This document shows, piece after piece, positions 8,388 to 16,918 of a stretch of DNA of 64,000 nt. The position numbers and the translations under genes are program-made. The stretch is from JAKOWB01 sp038363005 (GTDB lineage: Bacteria; Pseudomonadota; Alphaproteobacteria; Kiloniellales; JACOMY01): contig JBBQBI010000009.1 of the NCBI GenBank assembly GCA_038363005.1, positions 62,001 through 126,000 of the forward strand, read 5' to 3'. Below the pieces are notes generated by a model that was given only the letters and a program-made list of their open reading frames with translations, did not search any database and had not been told where the DNA came from. The number at the start of each line of letters is the position of its first letter. Within the stretch, counting starts at the first letter, position 1.

Positions 8388-9188
8388 TCAGAGCGCATCG
8401 GGGCAGCGCGCGCCGCCGCCGATGGCCAGGATCTGCGCCGCCACCTGCTGGTTGCGGCCGGCGACCAGCGCCTCGGCAGCCTCCGGCGTTGCAGTGCGCA
8501 GGCGCAGTTCGACAAATGCGCCGGCGGCGTTGCAGTAGAGCTGGAAAGTGCGCTGCCGCAGCCCTGCCTTGAACTCCGCCGGCACCGCGGCCTGCTGCAC
8601 CTCGGCTGTGTCGGCCAGCAGCACCTCGGCGTTGTCGGCAAAGCCCGTGAAGAGGCCCTGCCAGAAGGCCGGCTCCTCCGCGACGACGCTGTCGCCGCCG
8701 TCCTGCCAGCGCAGCACGAGCTCGTCGTTGGCGGCGAGCGGCGGGGCGATCAGCATCAGGGAACAGTCGCGCGGCTTGAAGGCAAGGCGATCGCCCTGGC
8801 CGTTGGCGGCGCAGAGCGCCAAGCCCTCCGCCGCCAGGTCGTCGACCGTAGCCAGGCGCGCCTGCCAGGCGGCAACCGTGGCGATGCGAAAGAAGGCCAC
8901 GGCATTGGCCGGGTCGTCGGCGTCGCGCCCGGCCACCGCCGCTTCCTGCGACAGCTGGGCCAGGCTGTCCTCCAGCTCGGCGCGCCGTATCTCGAGGGTC
9001 ATCAGATCGGGCTGGCCCGCGGTCGCCGCTCCGCCTGGCGCGTGCGAAGCCTTGAGAAGCTGGTCCAGCACTGCCTCGCGCTGCGAAGACAGCGTAGTCA
9101 GTGTCTGGTTCTTCTCCAGCAGCGACTCGGCGGAAGCACAGCCGGCCAGCAGCAACAGCAGGACAAGGATGCAAGGGCGGTTGCTCAT
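8388..9188 (-). CDS. Hypothetical lipoprotein
   Basis: A 266-residue protein with a clear lipoprotein signal ('CILVLLLLLAGCAS', lipidated Cys about 17). A heptad-like helical segment follows (about 20-95), then a mixed region with 'LYCNAAGAFVELRLR' near the C-terminus. No known family was recognised. Its ATG overlaps the stop of the upstream 626-residue helical-repeat gene by 4 nt (ATGA), so the two are very probably translated together and may work together at the envelope. Convergent with the esterase gene, 21 nt apart. Confidence 0.7.
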   Translation of the reverse strand: MSNRPCILVLLLLLAGCASAESLLEKNQTLTTLSSQREAVLDQLLKASHAPGGAATAGQPDLMTLEIRRAELEDSLAQLSQEAAVAGRDADDPANAVAFFRIATVAAWQARLATVDDLAAEGLALCAANGQGDRLAFKPRDCSLMLIAPPLAANDELVLRWQDGGDSVVAEEPAFWQGLFTGFADNAEVLLADTAEVQQAAVPAEFKAGLRQRTFQLYCNAAGAFVELRLRTATPEAAEALVAGRNQQVAAQILAIGGGARCPDAL

Positions 9189-11065
9189 GGCGCGGCTCCA
9201 GGCAGCAAGGCCAGCAGCGCTGGCCGGTCAAGATCCAGCGGAAGGCCGGCCAGCAAGCGGCCGAGCAGCCGGCGGAAGAGGTCAAGCCACTCGCGGCTGC
9301 CGATGCCGCCGGCCGCGGCGCTGGCCAGGTCGTTCAGCGCCTTCAGGATGGCGTCGAACTGCGGCAGCTGCCCACGGATCGCGTCGGCACGACCGGCCGT
9401 GGCCTCGATGACGATCACCAGAGCGCTGGCGAGGGTGTCGCCGAACAGCAGCGCCCGCGCCTGTTGTGGCGCGCCCAGGGCCGCTGCCGCGGCGGTCAGC
9501 ACCTTGGTCAGGAGCTGCTCGCCCAAGGTGGTGCCATCGGCCCCCGGCAGCGCGAAGAGGCGGCCGGGATCGGTCGCCGCCGCCAGGGCCGCGGCGCGCG
9601 CCACCGTCAGCCATTGGCCGCCCGACAGCAGCAGCGACCTGTCGGCCGCGATGCTGCGCGCCACCGCGGTGATCACCGGATCGAAGCGCGCATCGGCGCC
9701 CAGCATCGACGGCTGGGTGGCAAGCTGCAGCGCGAAGATACGGCCCAGTTCCAGCAGTTGGTCACGCGAGAAGACCTGGCGCAGCGCGCCGCCAGGGTCC
9801 GCCCCGAGACCATCGGCCAGGGTACGCACCACCCGCGCGGCAAGCTGCGCCGCCAGGTCGCCCCAGGCGTCGCCGGGGCGGACGAAGCGCGGTGCGAAGT
9901 CGGCCAGGCTGTCGAGCAGGCTGGCCAGCAGCCCGATGCCGAAGTCGGCATCGAAGGGCGGCTGCGCCTGGCCCAGCCGTGCCGCGGCGGTCTGGAACAG
10001 GCTGCGCGCCAGGGCGTCAGCGGTGCCCGCGCCGCCGATGAAGAGCTCCGGCCGCTTCGCCGCCACCTGCAGCGCCGATTGGAACAGCCCCAGCAGGCCG
10101 GCCTGGGTGAACTGCTGTTGCAAGCCGGTCGCCGCCGCCTGCTGCAGCAGCGCGGCGGTCAGGGCGCCGACCGCGCCGCTGCTCTTGAAGCGCCCGCCAA
10201 GGAAGGCCGCCGGGTTGGCGGCCACGGCGGCGAGCGCGGCGTTGGCCGCGGGCCCGACCAGCGCCTGGGTGACGCGCTCGAAGGCCAGCTTCTCGGTCAG
10301 CGTCTGCGGCAGCGCCGCCACCACCGGCTGCAGGCTGCCCGATACCAGGGTGGCAAGGTTCGCGTCGTCCAGGACCAGGTCGGGATGGCGCTGCAGCGTG
10401 CCCAGCGCGGCCTGCAGGAAGCCGCCAACCAGGCGGCGGCCGAAGCCCGCCGAGGGTCCGAAGGCGCCGTCGTCGGGAATGATGCCGGCGAGACTGGTGG
10501 CAAGGGCGCCAAGCAGTTTCTCGCCATTGCCGCCGATACCAAGGAGCTGCGGGTTGCTGCCGACATACTCCAGCGCGATGTCCGCCAGGGTCAGCGCGAC
10601 GCGACCGACGGGCGATACCGGCCCGGCGCCTGGCGCCCACTGCCGCACCATGATGGCGCCGGCCAGCAGCTCCGGCCCGCGATCTGGCGCAGTGTCGCCG
10701 CCACCCGCCTGCCGCTCCTCGCTCCTGATGCGCAGCGCCACCAGGAAGAAGAGCTCCTCGATCTGTGCGGTCGTCAGAGCCTGCGGGTCGCCGGCCACCC
10801 GCCCGTCGCGCGCCCGGCGCCGCTGCGGATCCCAGAAAAGCTCCAATTCGCCGCCCGGCGCGATAGCGGCCTGACGCAGCGGGGACAGGGCATCGGGTGG
10901 GTCACCGAAGAATTTTGCAATCGCCGCCGCGCGGCTCAGCGGGGCCGCCAGCGCCTTGGGAAAGAAGGCCTCGGCGTCCTGCGCATGCTGTTCTAGCGCT
11001 GCCTTGCCGGCCTGCCCGACCCGCAGCAACGCGCGCACGAGGAAGAGGACCAGTTCGACGGGCAT
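9185..11065 (-). CDS. Unknown helical-repeat protein
   Basis: A 626-residue Ala/Leu-rich protein of unknown family with no signal peptide beyond a hydrophobic first helix ('MPVELVLFLVRALLRVG'). From about residue 150 it repeats a 40-50-residue pattern: an amphipathic helix, then 'A(A/T)xxP(x)2-3(L/F)' (for example 'AAVAANPAAFLGG', 'QVAAKRPELFIGG', 'LQLATQPSMLGAD', 'LAAATDPGRLFAL'), a short glycine-containing loop and a second helix. I count about eight units, suggesting an alpha-solenoid. ATG 11065 is preceded by GGGGAGG; a TTG at 11080 is possible. Coupled to the downstream lipoprotein gene. Confidence 0.65.
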   Translation of the reverse strand: MPVELVLFLVRALLRVGQAGKAALEQHAQDAEAFFPKALAAPLSRAAAIAKFFGDPPDALSPLRQAAIAPGGELELFWDPQRRRARDGRVAGDPQALTTAQIEELFFLVALRIRSEERQAGGGDTAPDRGPELLAGAIMVRQWAPGAGPVSPVGRVALTLADIALEYVGSNPQLLGIGGNGEKLLGALATSLAGIIPDDGAFGPSAGFGRRLVGGFLQAALGTLQRHPDLVLDDANLATLVSGSLQPVVAALPQTLTEKLAFERVTQALVGPAANAALAAVAANPAAFLGGRFKSSGAVGALTAALLQQAAATGLQQQFTQAGLLGLFQSALQVAAKRPELFIGGAGTADALARSLFQTAAARLGQAQPPFDADFGIGLLASLLDSLADFAPRFVRPGDAWGDLAAQLAARVVRTLADGLGADPGGALRQVFSRDQLLELGRIFALQLATQPSMLGADARFDPVITAVARSIAADRSLLLSGGQWLTVARAAALAAATDPGRLFALPGADGTTLGEQLLTKVLTAAAAALGAPQQARALLFGDTLASALVIVIEATAGRADAIRGQLPQFDAILKALNDLASAAAGGIGSREWLDLFRRLLGRLLAGLPLDLDRPALLALLPGAAP

Positions 11066-11291
11066 CACGCGCCTCCCCAACCGCAGGGGGCGGGCGGGCC
11101 GGTGACATCGTCCGCGCCGGCAGCAGGGCCGGGCTTGGGCGGGCAGAACGCGGCGCTGTCGCCCCGTTGGTCCCCTGATTGACCGGATGGTACGGCCGCG
11201 ATGCCGGGCAACTCAAGGAGCCGGGACAACCATTATTGGTTCAAGTTCGGAATGATCCCTGCCGCGGGGGCAGGGCGAGGACGTAGAGCGT

Positions 11292-11525
11292 TCAAGGCGA
11301 GAAGGGGCTTAGGAAAGCGGCGAAGGGCGCGGCCTCCTGCACTGCCTTGTAGAGATCGTCGGCCAGTTCCAGCAAGTCGTCCTTGTGCGGCCCCTCGACG
11401 GCCAACACCTGCGGCTGGGCGCCCTGCGTGTGCAGCTCCCCGAGCTGCTCGCCGGTCGGCTTCAGATGGATGGTAAAGACCGTGGGGTCGGCGGTGCGCC
11501 GCAGTTCGAATTTCTCGTGTGCCAT
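11292..11525 (-). CDS. Small hypothetical protein
   Basis: A 77-residue, slightly acidic, soluble protein ('MAHEKFELRRTADPTVFTIH...'), with a beta-hairpin-like N-terminus and a helical second half ('DDLLELADDLYKAVQEA'). I do not recognise the family. A good ribosome site (AGGAAGG) precedes the ATG, and codon use matches the neighbours. It lies 69 nt downstream of the start of the NCS2 transporter gene's end region on the same strand and may be co-transcribed with it. Confidence 0.55.
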   Translation of the reverse strand: MAHEKFELRRTADPTVFTIHLKPTGEQLGELHTQGAQPQVLAVEGPHKDDLLELADDLYKAVQEAAPFAAFLSPFSP

Positions 11526-11594
11526 GCTGGTTCCTTCCTGGCGGGCGTGATCCTACCGCAGGTAACGCCCGACCGGCGGCGAGAGTTCGCCACC

Positions 11595-13325
11595 TCAGGC
11601 GCTGCTGTCGACCTGCAGGATCAGGCAGTCGGTGCCATGATACTGCAGATGACGCACCTCCTTCGCCATGGCGCGCAATAGCCGCAGCGAGATCGCGTCC
11701 TCCGGATCGGTCACCGGCTCAGCCGCGCTCTCCAGCCCGGCCAGAGCGCTCTCGATATTGCCGCCGGCGGGAGCGGTGACGTACTCCAGCTCAGCCGCCT
11801 CGCCGGCGCGGCGCAGCCGGACGTGCAGCAGCGTGTCACTGCGCTGGCGCGCCGGATTGGCCAGCAGGAAAAGCAGCGCCTCTTCCGCCGCCAGGGTCAG
11901 GCGATCCTCGGCCGCGCGGTCCCAGCCCAGACGCTCGGCGAAGCCGCGAACCAGCTTCTGCACCTCGCCGAAGGCGGTGGCGGCCAGCGGCAGCGAGAGC
12001 TTGTCGCGCGCGCGTTCGCGCAGCGACACCACGGCCATCAGCAGCATGGCGGTCAGCCCGCCCGAGGTCGTGCCGTTGCTCAAGAAGACCTTGGCCCAGG
12101 CGGGCAGCATCTCGTTGAACAACACGCCTTCCTGGAAGCCGAAGCCGACCCAGAAGCCAAGGCAGACGGCAAGCCCGGCCTCGAAGCTCAAGGGTGTCTC
12201 GGTGACCATACGGATGCCGTGGCCGAACAGCAGCACCAGCATCATCAGCACGAAGGCGCCGGCAACCGGGCCCGGCATGGCGCCGACCAGCGCCGCGATC
12301 TTCGGGCAGAAGGCCAGCAGGACAAGGAACAGGCCGCCCCACCAGCCGACCCGCCGCGCCGCGATACCGGTCATCTCCACCACCGCGACGCTGGTCGAAT
12401 AGACCGTGTTGGGCACCGTGCCCAGCGCGCCGGCGAGGAAGCTGCCGACGCCATCGGCGTTGATCGCGCCCTGCACGGCGCGAAAGTCGATCGGCCGCGC
12501 CTGGCGACGCGAGGTGCGCTGGACCGAGATGGAATCGGCATAGGTCTCGATGCAGCCAACCAGCGCCAGCATGGCGAAGGCCGGCAGCAGCGCCCAGAAA
12601 TCGAGGCCGAAGGAGAGATCGAGACCGGGCCAGGAACCAGCCGGCAGGCCGATCCAGGCGGCCTTCGCCACCGCGGCGGTGTCGATCATGCCAAGCGCCC
12701 CGGCCAGTGCCGAACCGCCGAGCACGCCGATCAGCGGCGCCCAGAGGCGCAGCGCGCCGCGCGCGAAGCTGGCGATGGCGAAGATGATCGTCACGGTCAC
12801 CGCGACCACCAGCGGCACCTCGGCGCTGCCGGCGAAATCCGCCGGCACCCGCTTCATCATGTTCCAGACCACCGGCGCGACCGAAATCGCCATCAGCATC
12901 AGCACCACGCCGCCGACCGCCGGGGTCAGGATGCGGCGCATCGCCGGCATGCGCCAGGTGAAGAGAAAGGTGAAGAGCGCCGAGAGTGCCGAGAGGCTGG
13001 CCAGCAACGCCGGCCCGCCCTGCTGCAGCGCCGTCACCGCCACGGCGATGAAGGCGGCGTTGGAGCCGACGAACATGACATGGCCCGACCCGACGCGACC
13101 GAGGCGGGAGACCTGCAGCCAGGTCGAGACGCCGGCAGCGACCAGCGCGGCGAAGATCAGCCAACCCGCCGTGCTGTCGTCCATCTGCGCCGAGCGGGCG
13201 ACGATCAGCGGCGTCAGCATGATCCCGGTCAGGATCATGGCGACGATCTGCGCGCCCATGCCGGCGGCCAGCCATTGCGGCGGCTTATCCTCCGGTTCGT
13301 AGCGCAGATGCGGGTTGTGCAACAT
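11595..13325 (-). CDS. NCS2-family permease fused to an RsbW-like ATPase domain
   Basis: A 576-residue protein. Residues about 20-435 form a xanthine/uracil-type (NCS2, SLC23) transporter: 'GHVMFVGSNAAFIAV', 'LVGCIETYADSISVQRTSRR' and 'INADGVGSFLAGALGTVPNTVYS', with about a dozen hydrophobic segments. After 'SLRERARDK' comes a soluble C-terminal domain (about 445-576) whose pattern 'AERLGWDRAAEDRLTLAAEEALLFLL' and 'SLRLLRAMAKEVRHLQYHG' matches the N-box and terminal strand-helix of RsbW/histidine-kinase-like ATPases. I chose ATG 13325 for its GAGGAG site. The substrate (purine or pyrimidine base) and the role of the fused domain are unknown. Confidence 0.82.
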   Translation of the reverse strand: MLHNPHLRYEPEDKPPQWLAAGMGAQIVAMILTGIMLTPLIVARSAQMDDSTAGWLIFAALVAAGVSTWLQVSRLGRVGSGHVMFVGSNAAFIAVAVTALQQGGPALLASLSALSALFTFLFTWRMPAMRRILTPAVGGVVLMLMAISVAPVVWNMMKRVPADFAGSAEVPLVVAVTVTIIFAIASFARGALRLWAPLIGVLGGSALAGALGMIDTAAVAKAAWIGLPAGSWPGLDLSFGLDFWALLPAFAMLALVGCIETYADSISVQRTSRRQARPIDFRAVQGAINADGVGSFLAGALGTVPNTVYSTSVAVVEMTGIAARRVGWWGGLFLVLLAFCPKIAALVGAMPGPVAGAFVLMMLVLLFGHGIRMVTETPLSFEAGLAVCLGFWVGFGFQEGVLFNEMLPAWAKVFLSNGTTSGGLTAMLLMAVVSLRERARDKLSLPLAATAFGEVQKLVRGFAERLGWDRAAEDRLTLAAEEALLFLLANPARQRSDTLLHVRLRRAGEAAELEYVTAPAGGNIESALAGLESAAEPVTDPEDAISLRLLRAMAKEVRHLQYHGTDCLILQVDSSA

Positions 13326-13405
13326 GACCGACTCCTCACCCCGCAAAGGCGCGCGGGCCGGGGAGCATCTGTCGGGCCAGGGAAGCGGTCAAGCGTGGCG
13401 CCGCG

Positions 13406-15616
13406 CTACTTTTCCTTGGAAACGGCGACGCCGCCCCAGTCCGCCGGCGGCGGCTCAGCCGCCAGCTTGCGGCAGCGGGCCAGATAGAAGTCGTAGAGCG
13501 GGCGGTGCGGCTCGTTCGCCAGTGCCTGGGCCGCCAGCGCAGCCTCGCCCGCGGCGCCGAAGTCGCGCGCCAGGTAGTGGTCCCACAGGACCTCGTGCGC
13601 CGCCTTCCAGCGCAGGAAGTCGGCATCCTTTGCCAAAGCTTCGTCACCGACCAGCGCATAGATCTTGATCGCCTGCTCGGCACCCGGCAGCACCACGTGA
13701 TCCACCAGCAGCAAGGCGAAATCGGCGGCCAGCGCCGCGGTGCGCTCGCTGATCAGCAGCTCGATGCCATAGACCTTGCACTGCGCCTCGATGCGCTGCG
13801 AGGTGTTCACCGGATGGCCCAGCGCGGTGTAGTTGAAGCGCTGGTCGGAACCGAGGTTGCCGACCAGGGCCTCGCCGCTGTTCAGGCCTATGCCGATGCG
13901 GAAATTGAAGCCGCCCTCTGTCAGCACGGGGCTGTCGATGACCAGCCTGGCCTGCAGCTGCCGCGTTCCCTCCAGCATGGCGAGCGAGGCGCGGCAGGCG
14001 TGAGCGGCATGTTGCGCATCGTCCATTGGCGCGTTCCAGAAGGCCATGATGCAGTCGCCGATGTACTTGTCGATGGTACCCAGCTGCGACTGGATGATCT
14101 CGGTCATCGGCGTGAAGTAGCGGTTCAGCAGACTGGTCAGCTCCACCGGCGTCAGCAGCTGCGAGACCAGGGAGAAGCTGCGGATGTCGCAGAACATGAT
14201 GGTGAGCTCGCGCGATTCGCCGCCAAGCTGCAGGCGCTCGCTGCTGCGCGCCAGGGTCTTCACCATTTCTGGCGCCAGGTAGAGCGAGAAGGCCTGGCGC
14301 ACGCGGGAGCGCTCGGCCTCGGTGCGGGTATAGCCGCTGTAGCTGCCGGCGATGTAGATCAGCAGCACGGCGCCCGCCGGCATCAGCGGGTCGAACAGCA
14401 GCCCGGCTTCACGAAAGGCCGCCAGGGAGCCGCCGAAGGCGACGAGCAGTGACAGCACGCCGGCCACCAGGCAGATGCCGGGCGACAGCCGCGGCATCAG
14501 GATCACCAGCAGTCCGCCGAGCAGCAGGACGAAGGCGACCTCGGCGCCGATCGCCCAGTCGGGCCGCACCAGCCGGATGCCCAGCAGCATCTGCTCCAGC
14601 GCCTGGGCGTGCACCTCCACGCCCGGGCCGGCCGGGTCCAGCGGCGAGGCGCGCTGGTCCTTGAGGCCGGCGGCCGAGGTGCCGATCAGCACGATGTGGC
14701 CCTGCAGGCGCTGCGGATCGACGCTGCCATCGAGCACCTGCCAGGCTGGCACGAAGCGCTCCGGGCGTGGTCCGGTGTAGTGCAGCCAGAGCGCGGCCTC
14801 GGCATCGGTCTGGACTTCGATCGCGCCGATCTTCACCGCGGTCACCCCGGTCTGCGCGCCGAAGGATTCGCTGCCATTCGCGCCGGATGACTTGATCAGA
14901 TAGGTCCTGGCACCCTGCGCGACGCGCAGCAGTTCCATCGACAGCGAGGGAATGATGAGGTCGCCCAGGCGGAACACCAGGAAGACGCGGCGAATCACGC
15001 CGTCCGAATCGGGAATGGCATTGAAGCTGCCGTTGCCCGGCGCCGCGGCCTCCAGCTCCGGCAAGTTGATGATGGCGCCGTCGAAGCGGCGCAGGAAGGG
15101 CAGCGGGTCGTCGCCGGCTTGGCCGATGCCCCAGCGCTTGGCCGGCAACTGCGGCGAGGGCGTGCCCGACAGCACGAAGCCCAGCACGCTGGGCGAATGC
15201 GCCAGGGTCTCCGCCAACACAGTGTCGCTGCTCGGCAGCGCCTCGGTCAGGCGCGCCATGGCTGGCGCGTCGAGAAGACCGCCGAGGTTGGTGATCACGC
15301 CGGCTGGCGACAAACGGTCGGGTTCGGCGAAAACCATGTCAAAGCCGATGGCGGCAACGCCCAGGTCGGTCAAGTTCTGCACCAACTGGGCCACACGCAG
15401 GCGCGACCAGGGCCACTGCCCGTAGCGGTTCAGGGTCTCGTCGTCGATGTCGACGACACGCACGCCGACCTCGACATATTCACGGGGAAACACCCGCTGG
15501 TAGAAATCGAAGACCTTGAGACGCAGGTCCTGCAATGCGCGCGGCTCGAACAGCTGCAACGCCAGCGCCAGACATAGCAATAGGAAGGCCGGCAGCCGGG
15601 TGCCGATCAGCCGCAT
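13406..15616 (-). CDS. CHASE2-domain class III adenylate cyclase
   Basis: A 736-residue sensor enzyme: an N-terminal membrane anchor, an extracytoplasmic CHASE2 domain ('VGVRVVDIDDETLNRYGQWPW', 'GFDMVFAEPDRLSP', 'IVLIGTSAAGLKDQRASPL'), three hydrophobic helices (about 345-420) and a C-terminal class III cyclase domain (about 470-640). Catalytic features are the metal Asp in 'FCDIRSF', 'IDKYIGDCIMAFW', the cAMP-type Thr in 'FNYTALGHPVNTSQRIE' and the transition-state Asn/Arg pair in the same block, so it looks active as an adenylate cyclase. It makes a second messenger in response to an external signal. It is divergent from the surface-protein locus and shares its upstream region. Confidence 0.92.
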   Translation of the reverse strand: MRLIGTRLPAFLLLCLALALQLFEPRALQDLRLKVFDFYQRVFPREYVEVGVRVVDIDDETLNRYGQWPWSRLRVAQLVQNLTDLGVAAIGFDMVFAEPDRLSPAGVITNLGGLLDAPAMARLTEALPSSDTVLAETLAHSPSVLGFVLSGTPSPQLPAKRWGIGQAGDDPLPFLRRFDGAIINLPELEAAAPGNGSFNAIPDSDGVIRRVFLVFRLGDLIIPSLSMELLRVAQGARTYLIKSSGANGSESFGAQTGVTAVKIGAIEVQTDAEAALWLHYTGPRPERFVPAWQVLDGSVDPQRLQGHIVLIGTSAAGLKDQRASPLDPAGPGVEVHAQALEQMLLGIRLVRPDWAIGAEVAFVLLLGGLLVILMPRLSPGICLVAGVLSLLVAFGGSLAAFREAGLLFDPLMPAGAVLLIYIAGSYSGYTRTEAERSRVRQAFSLYLAPEMVKTLARSSERLQLGGESRELTIMFCDIRSFSLVSQLLTPVELTSLLNRYFTPMTEIIQSQLGTIDKYIGDCIMAFWNAPMDDAQHAAHACRASLAMLEGTRQLQARLVIDSPVLTEGGFNFRIGIGLNSGEALVGNLGSDQRFNYTALGHPVNTSQRIEAQCKVYGIELLISERTAALAADFALLLVDHVVLPGAEQAIKIYALVGDEALAKDADFLRWKAAHEVLWDHYLARDFGAAGEAALAAQALANEPHRPLYDFYLARCRKLAAEPPPADWGGVAVSKEK

Positions 15617-16138
15617 GTCCCCTCCCCCCGGCCGCTAGCCGCGGCCTGGCGCGGTCATGCGCCAGCCCCTCGAGCGGAGCGCCTCGATGCGGCGGCGCGG
15701 GCAGGCCAGCCTGGCCACCAGTTCCCCTGATCACGCATCGCCATCCTCCTGCGACGGCACGCCCGGCCCACGCCAGCGGCGGCTACATACCCTATTACGC
15801 AAATTCCAATGTGGTGGTCAATTCACCCCCTCAACCGGTCGTAGGCAGACGCATTCACAAATAATCCATTCACGTCAAGAAAATCGCCCGTGGGATGATT
15901 AGCCGGTTGTGGAATTATCTCAAATGAATAGGATGTCGTTCCATTCCTACGGGGATATTCCCCGCGCGGTCTGACGCAGGATCGAGGGGCTGGATCCACG
16001 GTGGACATAGCCGTTCGTCACGACCGCTCGCCGGCGCCGCTCCTCGGCAGGCGCCAAGCACAGGAAGCGGGCGTTGGGGGGCGGGTACGAGCAGGCCGCG
16101 TTGGGATTGTCCAAGCGGCGTCAAGGGAGGGCCTCGGG
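15617..16138. other. Divergent upstream region between cyclase and surface-protein locus
   Basis: About 520 nt without a gene. The part 15790-15960 is AT-richer and probably holds promoters for the leftward cyclase and the rightward hfaA-like gene. A weak rightward promoter candidate is TTGTGG (15907-15912), a 16-nt spacer and TAGGAT (15929-15934). A perfect palindrome lies just downstream (separate entry). No further structure was seen. Confidence 0.4.
15950..15964. promoter_or_regulatory. Palindrome, possible operator
   Basis: A perfect inverted repeat, CGGGGA-TAT-TCCCCG, lies 16 nt downstream of the weak promoter candidate and about 175 nt before the hfaA-like start. Its position suits a repressor site, but a single copy of 6-bp arms in GC-rich DNA is weak evidence. 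Confidence 0.25.
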
Positions 16139-16858
16139 ATGTTGCGCTACTTGATCATCGGATTGATTGCCAGCATCGGCCTCTGTGGCACGGCCTGGGC
16201 CAACGGCCAGGAGGAGAATCGCTCCTGGCAGTTCCGCACCACCGGCGACCGGCTGAACAATGCCTATGTGTTGGACATCATTCAGCGCAAGAAGAACGGC
16301 TACTACGACAACCTCGACACCACCAACAACTACACCACCAACTTCGCTGGCGATCAGATCAACTGCACTGTGCAGGCATCGGCTACCGGCAACCTGGCGA
16401 CCAACTCGCAAGACGGTCAGGCCGGCAACGCCTATATCCAGCCGGCAGTCACCAACTCCGCGCAGGTGATCGGCAACACCGCCGACAATATGGTCACCAC
16501 CAGCTCCAGCCAGGTGAACAGCGCCGACACCGTCGGCAGCTCCAGCACGCTCGACAACCTGACCAACAGCGGCGGCAGCGGCAACACCGGCTCCGATTTC
16601 TCGATCGGTTCCGACGACAACAACACCTACAGCCCGAACGGCCCGAACTACAGCGCGCAGGACCTGCTGACCAACAGCCAGGCCAATAACGACAGCACGC
16701 TCACCGCCGGCGCCAGCAACAACAGCAGCACGGTGACCGTGGGCAACACCACGACCTCGGGCGAGGTCAACCAGGCGCTTAACAACAACCAGACCAACAG
16801 CGGGACGCAGACCGCGACGGTGACGGACAGCCAGGGCTGCACCTTCACGAACAAGTAG
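16139..16858 (+). CDS. Secreted Asn/Ser/Thr-rich protein, HfaA/curlin-like
   Basis: A 239-residue secreted protein with a signal peptide ('MLRYLIIGLIASIGLCGTAWA') and a mature region dominated by Asn, Ser, Thr, Gln and Gly ('TNSQDGQAGNAYIQPAVTNS', 'NQALNNNQTNSGTQTATVT'). Such polar beta-prone repeats recall curlin subunits and the Caulobacter holdfast-anchor protein HfaA; two cysteines occur, one near the start and one near the C-terminus. The CsgG-like gene follows 60 nt later, as in hfaA-hfaB. The ATG at 16139 has an AGGGAGG site 8 nt upstream. I infer a surface fibre subunit or its nucleator exported by the CsgG-like channel; there is no enzyme signature. Confidence 0.65.
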   Translation: MLRYLIIGLIASIGLCGTAWANGQEENRSWQFRTTGDRLNNAYVLDIIQRKKNGYYDNLDTTNNYTTNFAGDQINCTVQASATGNLATNSQDGQAGNAYIQPAVTNSAQVIGNTADNMVTTSSSQVNSADTVGSSSTLDNLTNSGGSGNTGSDFSIGSDDNNTYSPNGPNYSAQDLLTNSQANNDSTLTAGASNNSSTVTVGNTTTSGEVNQALNNNQTNSGTQTATVTDSQGCTFTNK

Positions 16859-16918
16859 CCAGCTCGGGGCGACGCGGTGGCGATGCCGCCGCGCCGAGAC
16901 AGACAGGGGTGGGGACGT

